Origin: Candidatus Eiseniibacteriota bacterium
GTDB lineage: Bacteria; Joyebacterota; Joyebacteria; Joyebacterales; Joyebacteraceae
Length of the DNA: 36,651 nucleotides
Assembly (NCBI GenBank): GCA_030595835.1
Contig: JAUVLG010000021.1
Span: 1 to 36,651 of the forward strand
Direction of reading: 5' to 3'
Part shown: positions 29,332 to 36,651 of the stretch, one piece after another
Layout of the letters: every line of letters begins with the position of its first letter
Position numbering within the stretch: position 1 is the stretch's first letter
The notes under the pieces: model-generated
What the model was told of the DNA's origin: nothing
Database searches by the model: none
What the model saw: only the letters and a program-made list of their open reading frames with translations
Position numbers and translations under genes: made by a program

Positions 29332-30435
29332 TTAGATTGTGAACTTCCCGTCCTTGTAGATGATCTTCCCATCCGCGTAGATCTTCCCGCCATTGCGCAT
29401 GTCATTGACGATGTCCCAGTGCACGCCCGATTGGTTCTTGCCGCCCGATTCGGGAATCGACGCGCCCAAGGCCATGTGGAACGTGCCGCCGATCTTCTCG
29501 TCGAACAGCGTGTTCCGTGTGAATTTCTGGACGGCGTAGTTGGTTCCTATGGCGAACTCGCCCACGCGGCGGGCCCCCTCGTCGGAGTCGAGCATCGCGT
29601 GGAGGAAGTCCTCGTTCTTGGAGGCGCGGGCCTTGACGACACGCCCCTTCTTGAACGTCAGTTTGATACCGTCCGCCTCTCTGCCGGAGTAGAATCCGGG
29701 GAATGAGAAGCTGACCGTGCCCTCCATTGAGTCCTCGACGGGTCCCGTGAAGATCTCACCGTCAGGCATGTTCGCCTTGCCGTCGCAGTTGATCCACTTG
29801 CGGCCCTCGACGTTCATTGTGAGGTCGGTCCCCTCGGCAACCACTCGTATCTTCTTGCGCTCGTTCAGCTGCCGGCAGATCTTCTCCTGCTTGCCGTGTA
29901 CTCTCTTCCACGCCGCGATCGGGTCCTTGACGTGCAGCATGCAAGCCTTGAGCACGAAGTCCTCGTAGTCCTCGAGCGACATCTCGGCGTCCTGAGCCGA
30001 GGCGTTGCAGGGGAACTGGGTTCCCACCCACTTGAGTTCGCCGGCCGCCTCGCGCTCCATGAACCTCATGAAGAGTCTGCTCGTCGCCTTGCTTCTCATG
30101 GCTTGCTTCTTCGGGTCGACGCCGGCCATCGACTTCGTGTTCTCGCCGCCCCAGAGGGAGATTACCTTGTCGACCTTCTCGACCTCGAACTCCGAGATGG
30201 GGTTGACGAACTTGAGCTGGTGCTGTTTCGCGCTCTTGTAGAAGCTTTCGGCCAGCCCCGGCAGACCGATGCGGAGGAATGGATGGCCACCCACCTTGAG
30301 CACCTCACGGTAGATCTCGGAGATCAACGGTGCTGCGGTCGCCCCACCGCTTATCTCTACCAGCTCGCCCTTCTGGACTTCGACCGAGTAGTTGACCAGC
30401 ACTCCCGCGAGCTTCGTGTATCTTGGATCCCTCAC
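29332..30435 (-). CDS. aminopeptidase, peptidase M29 family (copy 2)
   Basis: This 367-residue cytoplasmic metallo-aminopeptidase (AmpS/PepS/thermophilic-metalloprotease family) releases N-terminal residues from peptides. Metal-ligand segments of the family are visible: DGEIFTGPVEDS (Glu), VGEFAIGTN (Glu), DEKIGGTFHMALG (His) and SGVHWDIV (His, Asp). It is a clear paralog of the gene at 30447-31553, with long shared runs such as CNASAQDAEMSLE and GGKIYADGKIIYK. The GTG start (VRDPRYTKLA) lies 11 bases after the upstream paralog's TAA, which overlaps the ribosome-binding sequence AAAGGAG, so translation is probably coupled. It is somewhat shorter than typical M29 enzymes (about 410). Confidence 0.9.
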   Translation of the reverse strand: MRDPRYTKLAGVLVNYSVEVQKGELVEISGGATAAPLISEIYREVLKVGGHPFLRIGLPGLAESFYKSAKQHQLKFVNPISEFEVEKVDKVISLWGGENTKSMAGVDPKKQAMRSKATSRLFMRFMEREAAGELKWVGTQFPCNASAQDAEMSLEDYEDFVLKACMLHVKDPIAAWKRVHGKQEKICRQLNERKKIRVVAEGTDLTMNVEGRKWINCDGKANMPDGEIFTGPVEDSMEGTVSFSFPGFYSGREADGIKLTFKKGRVVKARASKNEDFLHAMLDSDEGARRVGEFAIGTNYAVQKFTRNTLFDEKIGGTFHMALGASIPESGGKNQSGVHWDIVNDMRNGGKIYADGKIIYKDGKFTI

Positions 30436-30446
30436 TTGAGTCTCCT

Positions 30447-31553
30447 TTAGCCCAGTGTGAACTGGCCGTTCTTGTAGATTATCTTGCCGTCAGCGTAGAT
30501 CTTCCCGCCGTCTCGCATGTCGGCCACCATGTCCCAGTGAATGCCGGACTTGTTCTTCCCGCCGGACTTCGGGTAGGAGGATCCAACCGCCATGTGAATG
30601 GTGCCGCCTATCTTCTCATCGAAGAGAGTGTTCTTCGTGAACTTCTCTACCGCGTAGTTCGTGCCGACCGCGATCTCGCCTACAAATCTCGCGCCCTTGT
30701 CGGTATCGAGCATCGCGTGCAGAAACTCCTCACCCTTGGACGCCGTGGCCTTCACGACCTTCCCCTTTTTGAACGTGAGGCGAACGTCGTGGACCTCACG
30801 TCCGCCGTAGCACGCGGGGAATGTGAACGCGATCTTGCCCTCGACCGAGTCCTCGATGGGCCCCGTGAATATCTCGCCGGAGGGCATGTTGTTCCGGCCG
30901 TCGCTGTTTATCCACGTCCGCCCGGCGACACGCATCGAGATATCCGTTCCCTCCTTGACGATCCTGATCTTCCTGACGTCGTTCAGATACCTACAGAACT
31001 TCGCCTGTCTGCGTCTGATGCCCTTCCAGGCGGCCACGGGGTCCTTTTTGTGCACGAGACAGGCGCGAAGGACGAAGTCCTCGTACTCCTCAAGGGACAT
31101 CTCCGCGTCCTGCGCCGAGGCGTTGCACGGGAACTGCGTGACGCACCATGCGAGCTCCCCGGCGGCGACGCGGTCCTGGTAGCGCTGCCTCACTGCCGAC
31201 TGCGTCCTGGCAACGGTTGTCTGCTTCGCGGGGTCGACGCTGGTGAGCGATTTCGTGTTCTCGGCGCCGCGGATCGCCAGGAGTTTGTCTATGCTGTCGA
31301 TCTCGTGCTCGGCGAGCGGGCTCACGAACTCCAGCTGGTGTTTCTTCGCGTGCTCGTAGAAGATCTCCGTGGTACCCGGCAGAGCCACCCGTGTCATCGG
31401 ATGGCCGCCCGCCTCGAGGATCTCGCGGTACACCTCACGCACCAGCGGCGCCGCGGGCAGTCCCGCGCGTATCAGGACGAGGTCTTTCTTCTGAACATCA
31501 AGGCAGTACTCGACCAGCACCTTCGCGAGCTTCTGGTATCTTGGGTCTTTCAC
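30447..31553 (-). CDS. aminopeptidase, peptidase M29 family (copy 1)
   Basis: This 368-residue paralog of the downstream gene has the same metal-ligand segments: SGEIFTGPIEDS, VGEIAVGTN, DEKIGGTIHMAVG and SGIHWDMV. Both copies begin DPRYxKLAxVLV and end GGKIYADGKIIYKxG(K/Q)FT, so they arose by tandem duplication. Differences cluster in the N-terminal half (residues about 20-140), hinting at different peptide preference or hetero-dimer formation. The GTG start at 31553 follows AAGGAGAG. An in-frame extension to 31706 runs through an inverted-repeat element and is rejected. It is the first gene of a run with M29 copy 2, mscS-type and usp-type genes. Confidence 0.9.
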   Translation of the reverse strand: MKDPRYQKLAKVLVEYCLDVQKKDLVLIRAGLPAAPLVREVYREILEAGGHPMTRVALPGTTEIFYEHAKKHQLEFVSPLAEHEIDSIDKLLAIRGAENTKSLTSVDPAKQTTVARTQSAVRQRYQDRVAAGELAWCVTQFPCNASAQDAEMSLEEYEDFVLRACLVHKKDPVAAWKGIRRRQAKFCRYLNDVRKIRIVKEGTDISMRVAGRTWINSDGRNNMPSGEIFTGPIEDSVEGKIAFTFPACYGGREVHDVRLTFKKGKVVKATASKGEEFLHAMLDTDKGARFVGEIAVGTNYAVEKFTKNTLFDEKIGGTIHMAVGSSYPKSGGKNKSGIHWDMVADMRDGGKIYADGKIIYKNGQFTLG

Positions 31554-31588
31554 GTTCTCTCCTTGTTTTATGACCGCTGATGTCGAGT

Positions 31589-31732
31589 CGTAGGCCGCAG
31601 GTCTAGTGTCGGCGTACGTGGTCGGCCGGGTGTTACTCCGCCGCGAGTTCAGGCGCGTAAGCGCCGTGTGTCTGAGCGCCGGGGTAACACCCGGCCGGCG
31701 ACACACGCGGCCCTTGGGATCTGCGGCCTACG
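31589..31732. repeat. 144-bp nested inverted repeat between nadE and M29 gene
   Basis: Two inverted repeats are nested. The outer pair is 12 bp and perfect (CGTAGGCCGCAG at 31589-31600, CTGCGGCCTACG at 31721-31732). The inner pair is 24 bp (31621-31644 with 31676-31699), with one mismatch and two G-T pairs; its core is GGCCGGGTGTTAC / GTAACACCCGGCC. At the tip sits a 5-bp hairpin GGCGC-GTAA-GCGCC (31652-31665), a GNRA-type loop if the + strand is transcribed. The right arm covers the nadE stop codon. It could be a miniature inverted-repeat element, a structured RNA or an intercistronic processing/attenuation site. Confidence 0.85.
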
Positions 31733-33371
31733 GATCGTATCGCGCGGCCATGGGCATGCGCCTGCCTGTGCCGAACGCCTTGCTCGTTACCTTCAGACCC
31801 GGCGCGGCCTGTCGACGTTTGTATTCGTTTCCGTTGACCGCATCGATGATCCATCGGACGGTCTTCTCCTCGAAACCCTCAGCAACGATATCGTTCAGTG
31901 ACTGGTCCTCGTCGATGTACATCTCGAGGATGCGGTCCAGTGTCTCGTAGGGAGGAAGCGTGTCCTGGTCCTTCTGCCCCGGTCTGAGCTCCGCCGACGG
32001 CGGTTTCTCGATGGTGGCGGCAGGGATAAGCTCGCGGTCACGGTTCACGTGCCGTGCCAGCTTGTAGACCATCGTCTTCGGGACGTCGGAGATGACCGCG
32101 AGACCTCCGCTCATATCCCCGTAGAGCGTGCAGTAGCCGACGGCGAGCTCGCTCTTGTTCCCGGTCGAGAGGACCAGGTGCCCCTCACGATTTGAGAGCG
32201 CCATCAGGATGTTGCCTCGGATGCGCGCCTGGATGTTCTCGATGGTCACGTCCACTTCGTTGCACGGGAAGAGCCGGCCCAGCGTGTTCAGGTAGGAGTC
32301 GTGGATGTCCGCTATGGGCACGGTCTCGATGCGGACCCCAAGGTTCGCGGCCAGAGCCACGGAGTCGCTGACGCTTCCGGAAGAGGAGTAGACGGACGGC
32401 ATCGTCACCCCGACGACGTTATCAGGTCCGAGGGCGTCCGCGGCCACGGCGCAGACCAGCGCGGAGTCGATTCCTCCGGACAAACCTATTGCCACGCTCT
32501 CAAAGCCGCACTTGCCCACGTAGTCCCTGAGTCCCAGGACGAGCGCCTCGTAGACGGAGGCGACCGCGTCGCCCGGCACAAACGATGTTCCCTCTTGTTG
32601 TGCTGTATCGATCACGGTAACGGCTTCCTCGAACCCGGGCAGGCGCGCGAGGAGCCGTCCTTCCGGCGACACGCACATGCTGTTGCCGTCGAAGACGAGC
32701 TCGTCGTTGCCGCCCACCTGGTTGACGAGGACGATCGGCATGCCGTGCTTCTGTGCGTGGCCGGAGAAGAGCCCGTAGCGGATCTGGTCCTTCCCGATAC
32801 CGAAGGGGGAGGCCGACAGGTTGATCAGCACCGTCGCACCTGCCGCGACCTGCTTCTCTATGGGGTCGAAATCATAGACAGGCCCGTGCCAGAGCGCGGG
32901 GTCGTTCCAGGCGTCCTCGCAGATAGAGATGCCCAGGATCTCGCTTCCGAACCGGACGACGCTCGTATCCCTCGCGCCGTCGAAATAGCGGGCCTCGTCG
33001 AACACGTCGTAGGTGGGAAGCAGCGCCTTGTGGATCGTGCCGAGGATCTCCCCGGCCTTGAGGAGGATAGCCGAGTTGCGGAGACCCTTGCCTGTTTCGA
33101 GCTTGCTTGGCGATATCGTGCCGACCAGGATGCCGATCTCGGGGACGCTCTTCGAGAAGCCACGAAGCTCCTCGAGGGCAGCCAGAGCGCTATCAGCGAA
33201 CCAGTGTTTTTCGAGAAGGTCCTGCGGCGGGTAGCCCGTCAGGAACATTTCGGGGAAGACCACGAGATCCGGCTTCTGGTCTCGAACCAGCTCGACCGCT
33301 CCGTTGACCTTCGCCAGGTTACCGTCGAAATCGCCCACGGTCGGGTTGAGCTGGGCGATGGCGATTCTCAT
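31728..33371 (-). CDS. nadE: glutamine-dependent NAD+ synthetase
   Basis: This 547-residue cytoplasmic enzyme makes NAD+ from deamido-NAD+ and ATP, using ammonia released from glutamine. The N-terminal nitrilase-type glutaminase has the catalytic triad Glu41 (VVFPEMFLTGY), Lys115 (GTIHKALLPTYDVFDE) and Cys151 (GISICEDAWND). The C-terminal synthetase has the pyrophosphate-binding loop IGLSGGIDSALV (SGGIDS at 298-303), SNREGHLVLSTGNKSELAVG and the usual ending KAFGTGRRMPMA. The length is typical. The ATG at 33371 follows GGAGG; in-frame sequence up to 33767 is not conserved. A small GCAGC-GCG-GCTGC hairpin (33391-33403) lies just before the ribosome site. Its stop lies inside the nested inverted repeat. 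Confidence 0.95.
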   Translation of the reverse strand: MRIAIAQLNPTVGDFDGNLAKVNGAVELVRDQKPDLVVFPEMFLTGYPPQDLLEKHWFADSALAALEELRGFSKSVPEIGILVGTISPSKLETGKGLRNSAILLKAGEILGTIHKALLPTYDVFDEARYFDGARDTSVVRFGSEILGISICEDAWNDPALWHGPVYDFDPIEKQVAAGATVLINLSASPFGIGKDQIRYGLFSGHAQKHGMPIVLVNQVGGNDELVFDGNSMCVSPEGRLLARLPGFEEAVTVIDTAQQEGTSFVPGDAVASVYEALVLGLRDYVGKCGFESVAIGLSGGIDSALVCAVAADALGPDNVVGVTMPSVYSSSGSVSDSVALAANLGVRIETVPIADIHDSYLNTLGRLFPCNEVDVTIENIQARIRGNILMALSNREGHLVLSTGNKSELAVGYCTLYGDMSGGLAVISDVPKTMVYKLARHVNRDRELIPAATIEKPPSAELRPGQKDQDTLPPYETLDRILEMYIDEDQSLNDIVAEGFEEKTVRWIIDAVNGNEYKRRQAAPGLKVTSKAFGTGRRMPMAARYDP

Positions 33372-33627
33372 AGCTGGCCTCCAGCGCGCGGCAGCGCGGC
33401 TGCTTCGGGATGAACCGAGCCGCTCGCGCTTCCTGGCGGTCTGGCGTCCCTGCGGCATAAATGTGGTCGACGACAATGATACCGCGCCGCGTGCTCGGGT
33501 TCCAGCGGTAAGTGGCGTCCCCGCAGGCGGGTACGGTGCACGCACGTGAGAACGGCCCCCGCTCTGAGCGAGGGCCGTCTCCCTTGTTCTGCTGCGCTTC
33601 AGGTTGCACCACTCCCTTGCCGCGGGT
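33372..33627. other. intergenic region upstream of nadE
   Basis: No gene is seen here. It contains the terminator hairpin at 33552-33578, a small hairpin next to the nadE ribosome site, and TATCAT on the minus strand near 33477-33482, a possible -10 box for nadE without a convincing -35. Confidence 0.4.
33552..33578 (-). terminator. terminator candidate before nadE
   Basis: ACGGCCC.CGCT / AGCG.GGGCCGT forms a 7+4-bp stem with one mismatch and a 3-base loop. On the minus strand it follows the VOC remnant by about 50 bases and precedes nadE, so it would end the prolyl oligopeptidase operon. The T-run after it is weak. Confidence 0.55.
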
Positions 33628-33840
33628 CTACTTGCCCTTGTTCTCGAAGATGCCCACCGGAATGCCGTCCGGGTCGAAGAAGAGGGCCCACCAACCCACG
33701 TCTGGTATCTCCATCTTCGGCACGCCGGTCTTGCCGCCGCCGGCTTCGACCTTGCCCAGCGTCTCATCGATGCTGTCGACGAGGAAGTACTGGCTCAGGG
33801 CGAAGTGCGGAGCCTCGGCCGGGCCGGAATTAACGGTATC
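33628..33840 (-). pseudogene. C-terminal remnant of a VOC/glyoxalase gene
   Basis: Seventy codons in frame up to the TAG at 33628 encode the second half of a glyoxalase/bleomycin-resistance (VOC) protein of about 120-130 residues. Recognisable parts are VDSIDETLGKVEAGGGKTG, VPKMEIPDVGWWALFFDPDG and IPVGIFENKGK. These match the usual DVDSVDEALAKVEAAGGKV and MAIPGVGWFAxFxDPDGNxFG of the family. No start codon or first half precedes it: upstream in this frame one runs straight into the 3' end of the GNAT gene. It is therefore a truncated remnant, probably left by a deletion. Some of the segment ALSQYF looks foreign to the family and may be scrambled. Confidence 0.75.
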
Positions 33841-33857
33841 TTTTGGTGTGTTGTGGC

Positions 33858-34280
33858 CTAATCGCTCTCCGGTGTGGTTCCGGATTGCCGGTCGAATCGC
33901 CGCACCGTCATGGCGTGTGCGGGCTTCATTCCCAACGACGCGTAGAAGGGTTCCAGTGCCTCGTCGCAGACCAGGTCGACCATATAGAGATCACCGAGTT
34001 CCCGTTGCATGCGCGTGACGAGTTCGCGGCCGATACCGCGCCGCCGATATGCGGGGAGAACCTCGAGGAGCGGGATGTAGGCGGCAAGCGCCCCGTCGGA
34101 CACGGCCGTGATGAAACCGACGACGGCGTCACTGTCCTCGTCGAACGCGAGAACAACCCGATAACTTCCTCGCATTATCGTGAGGTGTGTTTCGGGCGTC
34201 GGTGGCGACGGCCACCCCTCGAAGAAACCCACGATCTGGTCCGGCCGGACCCCGTCCGTCGCGTTCAGATACCGGATCAT
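33858..34280 (-). CDS. GNAT family N-acetyltransferase
   Basis: This 140-residue single-domain acetyltransferase has the acetyl-CoA motif LEVLPAYRRRGIGRELVTRM (R-x-x-G-I-G), preceded by VVGFITAVSDGALAAYIPLL and followed by YMVDLVCDEALEPFYASLGM. The substrate is unknown. The ATG at 34280 is preceded by GGGAG; the TTG at 34292 is a weaker choice. It starts 21 bases after the prolyl oligopeptidase stop and overlaps the frame of the VOC remnant, so it belongs to the same minus-strand operon. Confidence 0.88.
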   Translation of the reverse strand: MIRYLNATDGVRPDQIVGFFEGWPSPPTPETHLTIMRGSYRVVLAFDEDSDAVVGFITAVSDGALAAYIPLLEVLPAYRRRGIGRELVTRMQRELGDLYMVDLVCDEALEPFYASLGMKPAHAMTVRRFDRQSGTTPESD

Positions 34281-34301
34281 CCGTTCTCCCAAGGACCCCG
34301 T

Positions 34302-36464
34302 TTAGAATCGCATCCCAAGCTGCCCGAACAGGAAGGAGTAGTAGTCGGTGTATTGGTCCAGAACCATGCTCATGGGCGTCCCGGAGCCGTGCCCTGCGGC
34401 GCGCTCGAACCGCATCAGGATCGGCCGGCCGGACCCTGTCGCGACCTGCAGCCGCGCCGTCATCTTCATGGCGTGCGACGGGTGGACTCGCGTGTCCGAC
34501 TCCGCGGTCGTTATGTAGAGCGCCGGGTACTCAACACCGGACTCGATGTGATGGTAGGGGGAATACGCGTAGAGCCACTCGAACTGCTCCGGGTCGTCCG
34601 GGTGCCCGTACTCGGTCGTCCACATGGTGGCCCCGTAGAACCCGTGGAAGCGCACCATGTCCAGAAGCGGCACGTCGCATATGGCGGCGCGGGCGAGGTC
34701 GGGCCGCTGCGTGACGAACGCGCCGATGAGGAGCCCACCGTTGCTCCCTCCCCACACGGCCAGCTTCTCGGGGCTTGTGTAGCCGCTGTCGATGAGCCAC
34801 TCGGCGGCGGCGATGAAGTCGTCAAAGGAGTTCTGCTTGTTCGCGAGCATGCCGTCCCTGTGCCACGAGTCGCCGTACTCACCTCCGCCCCGGAGATTCG
34901 CCTCGGCGTAGACGCCGCCGTGGTCCATCCACAGGAACCGGTTGCGCGTGAAGCTCGGGGTCGTCGACGCTTTGAATCCTCCGTAGCCTGTAAGAAGGGT
35001 CGGGTTGCTGCCGTCGAGCTCGATGTCCTTGCGGTGGATCAGGAACATCGGGACGCTCGTGCCGTCCCTGGACGTGAACCAGACCTGCTTGGCGATATAG
35101 GGTTCCGTGTCGATGGGCGCCTCGACGGTCATGAAGAGTGACAGGTCGCGAGTGCGGATGTCGTACCGATAGCTCGTGGGTGGTATGAGGTAGGAGCTTA
35201 TGCCCACCAGGACCTCCGGGCTGCGCCAGTCGCACGTCCAGTCGAACACCGAGCTGACGTCCGGCAATGGGACGTCGTGAAGATAGTTACCTTCGGCCGT
35301 GAACACCTTGATTACCGACCTGGCGTCCTCGAGGTACTGAACAACGAGGTGGTCACCGGCCAACATGTGACCCTGCATCGCGTGCTTGCTCTCCGGTACC
35401 AGCTCGACCCAGTTCTCCATGTTCGGTTCGTTCAGATCGACTCTGAGTATGCGGGAGTTCGGCGCATCCAGCGTCGTTGTAAGGTAGAAGACGTCGTCGA
35501 TGCCGAAGCCCCCGAAGCGCGCGTCCACACCTTCCGCGATCGGTACGAGTTCGCCGTCCGCCTCAAGGTCCACAACGTAGAGGTCGTTCTGTGTGTAGCC
35601 CTGGAACACGTAGAGGAACAAGAACCGTCCGTTCGTAGATATCGACACTCCGGGCCACGCGTACATGTCGAGACCCTCGCCGAAGATCAACGGGTCGGCC
35701 GCGGGGTCTGTTCCCAGTTCGTGGTAGTAGATCTTGCGGTGGAAGAAGAGCTCAGCATCGGGGACCTCGCCGCGACCTGGGAAGCGAGTGTAGTAGAAGC
35801 CCCCACCCGTTCTTTCCCAAGCGAGGCTCGCCGCCCTCGTGTTCGGTATCCGGTCGGCGAGAAGCTCACCGGTGTCGACGCTCATCACGTGCAGCACGCT
35901 CGACTCACTTCCCTCGTCGGAGAGACCGTAGGCCAGCATCCGTCCGTCCACCGACGGGAACCACCAGTCCAGCCCCACGCGGGTTTCCTCCCCAAGGGCG
36001 TCGGGGTCGAGGAGAAGTCTCGGTTCTTCATCGAGCCCGTCCGCGAAGTAGAGCACCGACTGCTCGTTCTCAGGGTCGCGGCGCATGAAGAAGACACGCT
36101 CGCCGTTCTTCGACATCGAGCCAAGGCCCGGGATCTGGAAGAGATCGTCCAGCCTCGCGCGCAGTGCGTCACGGTCGGGGTTGGCGCTCAGGACCTCGTG
36201 CACGTAATCCTGCTGCGTCTCAATCCACGCCTGTGCTTCCTTCGATTCGAAGTCCTCGAGCCATCGGTAGGGATCCTCTATGACGTGCCCGTGCACGGTG
36301 TCGACCGCAACGGACGCTCTCGTTTCAGGAGCAGCCGGGAGCGGTGGGGACGGAGAGGCGACCGAGAGTGGCAGTGCGGCAAGCAGTAGTGCGACAATGG
36401 AGGGCGCGGCAGAAGCGCGAAGCGCCATGGCGCGGAAGCGCCACTCTCTGTGGAGCGATTCCAT
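34302..36464 (-). CDS. secreted prolyl oligopeptidase (S9A)
   Basis: This 720-residue serine peptidase cleaves short peptides after proline. The N-terminal seven-bladed propeller starts at VHGHVIEDPYRWLEDFESKE, the family opening. The alpha/beta-hydrolase domain carries Ser574 in VWGGSNGGLLIG, Asp657 in TTAESDTRVHPSHAMK and His692 in AAGHGSGTP, along with LTGYGGFKAS and GGVYAEANLRGGGEYG. A hydrophobic signal segment (residues about 18-36, VALLLAALPLSVASPSPP) predicts export to the periplasm. The ATG at 36464 follows AAGGGA; the ATG at 36428 would give a more compact signal peptide and cannot be excluded. The gene starts 49 bases after feoB ends. Confidence 0.93.
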   Translation of the reverse strand: MESLHREWRFRAMALRASAAPSIVALLLAALPLSVASPSPPLPAAPETRASVAVDTVHGHVIEDPYRWLEDFESKEAQAWIETQQDYVHEVLSANPDRDALRARLDDLFQIPGLGSMSKNGERVFFMRRDPENEQSVLYFADGLDEEPRLLLDPDALGEETRVGLDWWFPSVDGRMLAYGLSDEGSESSVLHVMSVDTGELLADRIPNTRAASLAWERTGGGFYYTRFPGRGEVPDAELFFHRKIYYHELGTDPAADPLIFGEGLDMYAWPGVSISTNGRFLFLYVFQGYTQNDLYVVDLEADGELVPIAEGVDARFGGFGIDDVFYLTTTLDAPNSRILRVDLNEPNMENWVELVPESKHAMQGHMLAGDHLVVQYLEDARSVIKVFTAEGNYLHDVPLPDVSSVFDWTCDWRSPEVLVGISSYLIPPTSYRYDIRTRDLSLFMTVEAPIDTEPYIAKQVWFTSRDGTSVPMFLIHRKDIELDGSNPTLLTGYGGFKASTTPSFTRNRFLWMDHGGVYAEANLRGGGEYGDSWHRDGMLANKQNSFDDFIAAAEWLIDSGYTSPEKLAVWGGSNGGLLIGAFVTQRPDLARAAICDVPLLDMVRFHGFYGATMWTTEYGHPDDPEQFEWLYAYSPYHHIESGVEYPALYITTAESDTRVHPSHAMKMTARLQVATGSGRPILMRFERAAGHGSGTPMSMVLDQYTDYYSFLFGQLGMRF

Positions 36465-36513
36465 GTGTGGGTTTCCCTTCGCCGGATGCGTCTCGACGGG
36501 GCTGACGCTTAGG

Positions 36514-36651
36514 CTACAGCCCCGCCAATCTCCCGATCTGATAGACACCGAAGCTGACGAGCCAGGCCAGCAGGAACTGGTACCCGACGGAGAACGCCAT
36601 CCACTTCGCGCCTATCTCCCGCTTGGTCGCTATCACGGCGACTATACACGG
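36514..36651 (-). CDS. feoB: ferrous iron transporter FeoB, C-terminal end (partial)
   Basis: Only the last 45 codons lie in the window. They read PCIVAVIATKREIGAKWMAF, then a final transmembrane helix (YQFLLAWLVSFGVYQIG) and RLAGL before TAG. This matches the C-terminus of FeoB, the inner-membrane ferrous iron transporter with a cytoplasmic GTPase domain, whose last part usually reads CxATxAxIKRETGS…W. The family assignment rests on this short but typical ending; the rest lies beyond the window edge. Confidence 0.8.
   Translation of the reverse strand, partial: PCIVAVIATKREIGAKWMAFSVGYQFLLAWLVSFGVYQIGRLAGL

Noticed and set aside
30423-31580. Long + strand frame opposite M29 copy 1
   Set aside because: It is antisense to a gene with clear metal-binding motifs and has no recognisable protein features.
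31553-31706. N-terminal extension of M29 copy 1 through the inverted repeat
   Set aside because: The extension is Arg/Thr-rich and unconserved, while GTG at 31553 has AAGGAGAG at the right distance and matches the start of its paralog.
33480-33560. tRNA-like GGTTCCA and nearby hairpins upstream of nadE
   Set aside because: No acceptor stem or anticodon arm can be drawn around it; the hairpin at 33552-33578 explains the pairing.

Overview
This is a high-GC bacterial window of about 36.7 kb with dense, mostly single-copy chromosomal genes. I see no tRNA, rRNA, CRISPR array, insertion sequence or phage module. Several signs point to a diderm candidate phylum near the FCB group (Eisenbacteria, Krumholzibacteria or Latescibacteria-like; an inference I cannot confirm here). 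They are a C25 (gingipain-type) protease ending in a FlgD-like NPFNP sorting module, a giant DUF11/thrombospondin-3/OmpA outer-membrane protein, an FHA-GAF-SpoIIE phosphatase, and GTG/TTG starts with strong Shine-Dalgarno sequences.

Layout. 173-2318: a secreted DUF4097-type repeat protein (+) meets a GNAT-DUF1648 pair (-) with stop codons overlapping in CTAG. 2338-4271 (-): an FHA-GAF-SpoIIE phosphatase followed by the remains of a nucleoside phosphorylase gene. 4484-6786 (+): hydrogenase-maturation-type protease, LEA14-like lipoprotein and HflX GTPase in a tight run; HflX appears to lack a canonical start codon. 7049-8218 (+): a Fic-domain AMP-transferase. 8557-17193 (-): one gene for a 2878-residue surface protein. 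17562-19670 (+): full-length transketolase with an unusual lysine-rich tail. 19769-22774 (-): two-GNAT protein, 1-Cys peroxiredoxin and endonuclease IV. 23049-26741 (+): the secreted C25 protease, with a promoter/palindrome upstream and a strong terminator downstream. 27001-27891 (+): an OtsB-like HAD protein whose motif I lacks the second aspartate. 28376-33371 (-): NAD+ synthetase, two tandem M29 aminopeptidases, an MscS channel and a UspA protein, with a large nested inverted repeat between nadE and the aminopeptidases. 33628-36651 (-): the 3' end of feoB, a secreted prolyl oligopeptidase, a GNAT enzyme and a C-terminal remnant of a VOC/glyoxalase gene.

Functional picture. Housekeeping genes (tkt, nadE, hflX, nfo, feoB) sit among genes for protein and peptide breakdown (C25 protease, prolyl oligopeptidase, two M29 aminopeptidases), stress handling (peroxiredoxin, Usp, MscS, endonuclease IV) and envelope structure. 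This suits a peptide-using heterotroph, though that is inference. I did not find a clear multi-gene novel system. The most unusual items are the giant surface protein, the 144-bp nested inverted repeat after nadE, the non-canonical hflX start, the altered OtsB catalytic motif and two decaying genes inside operons.
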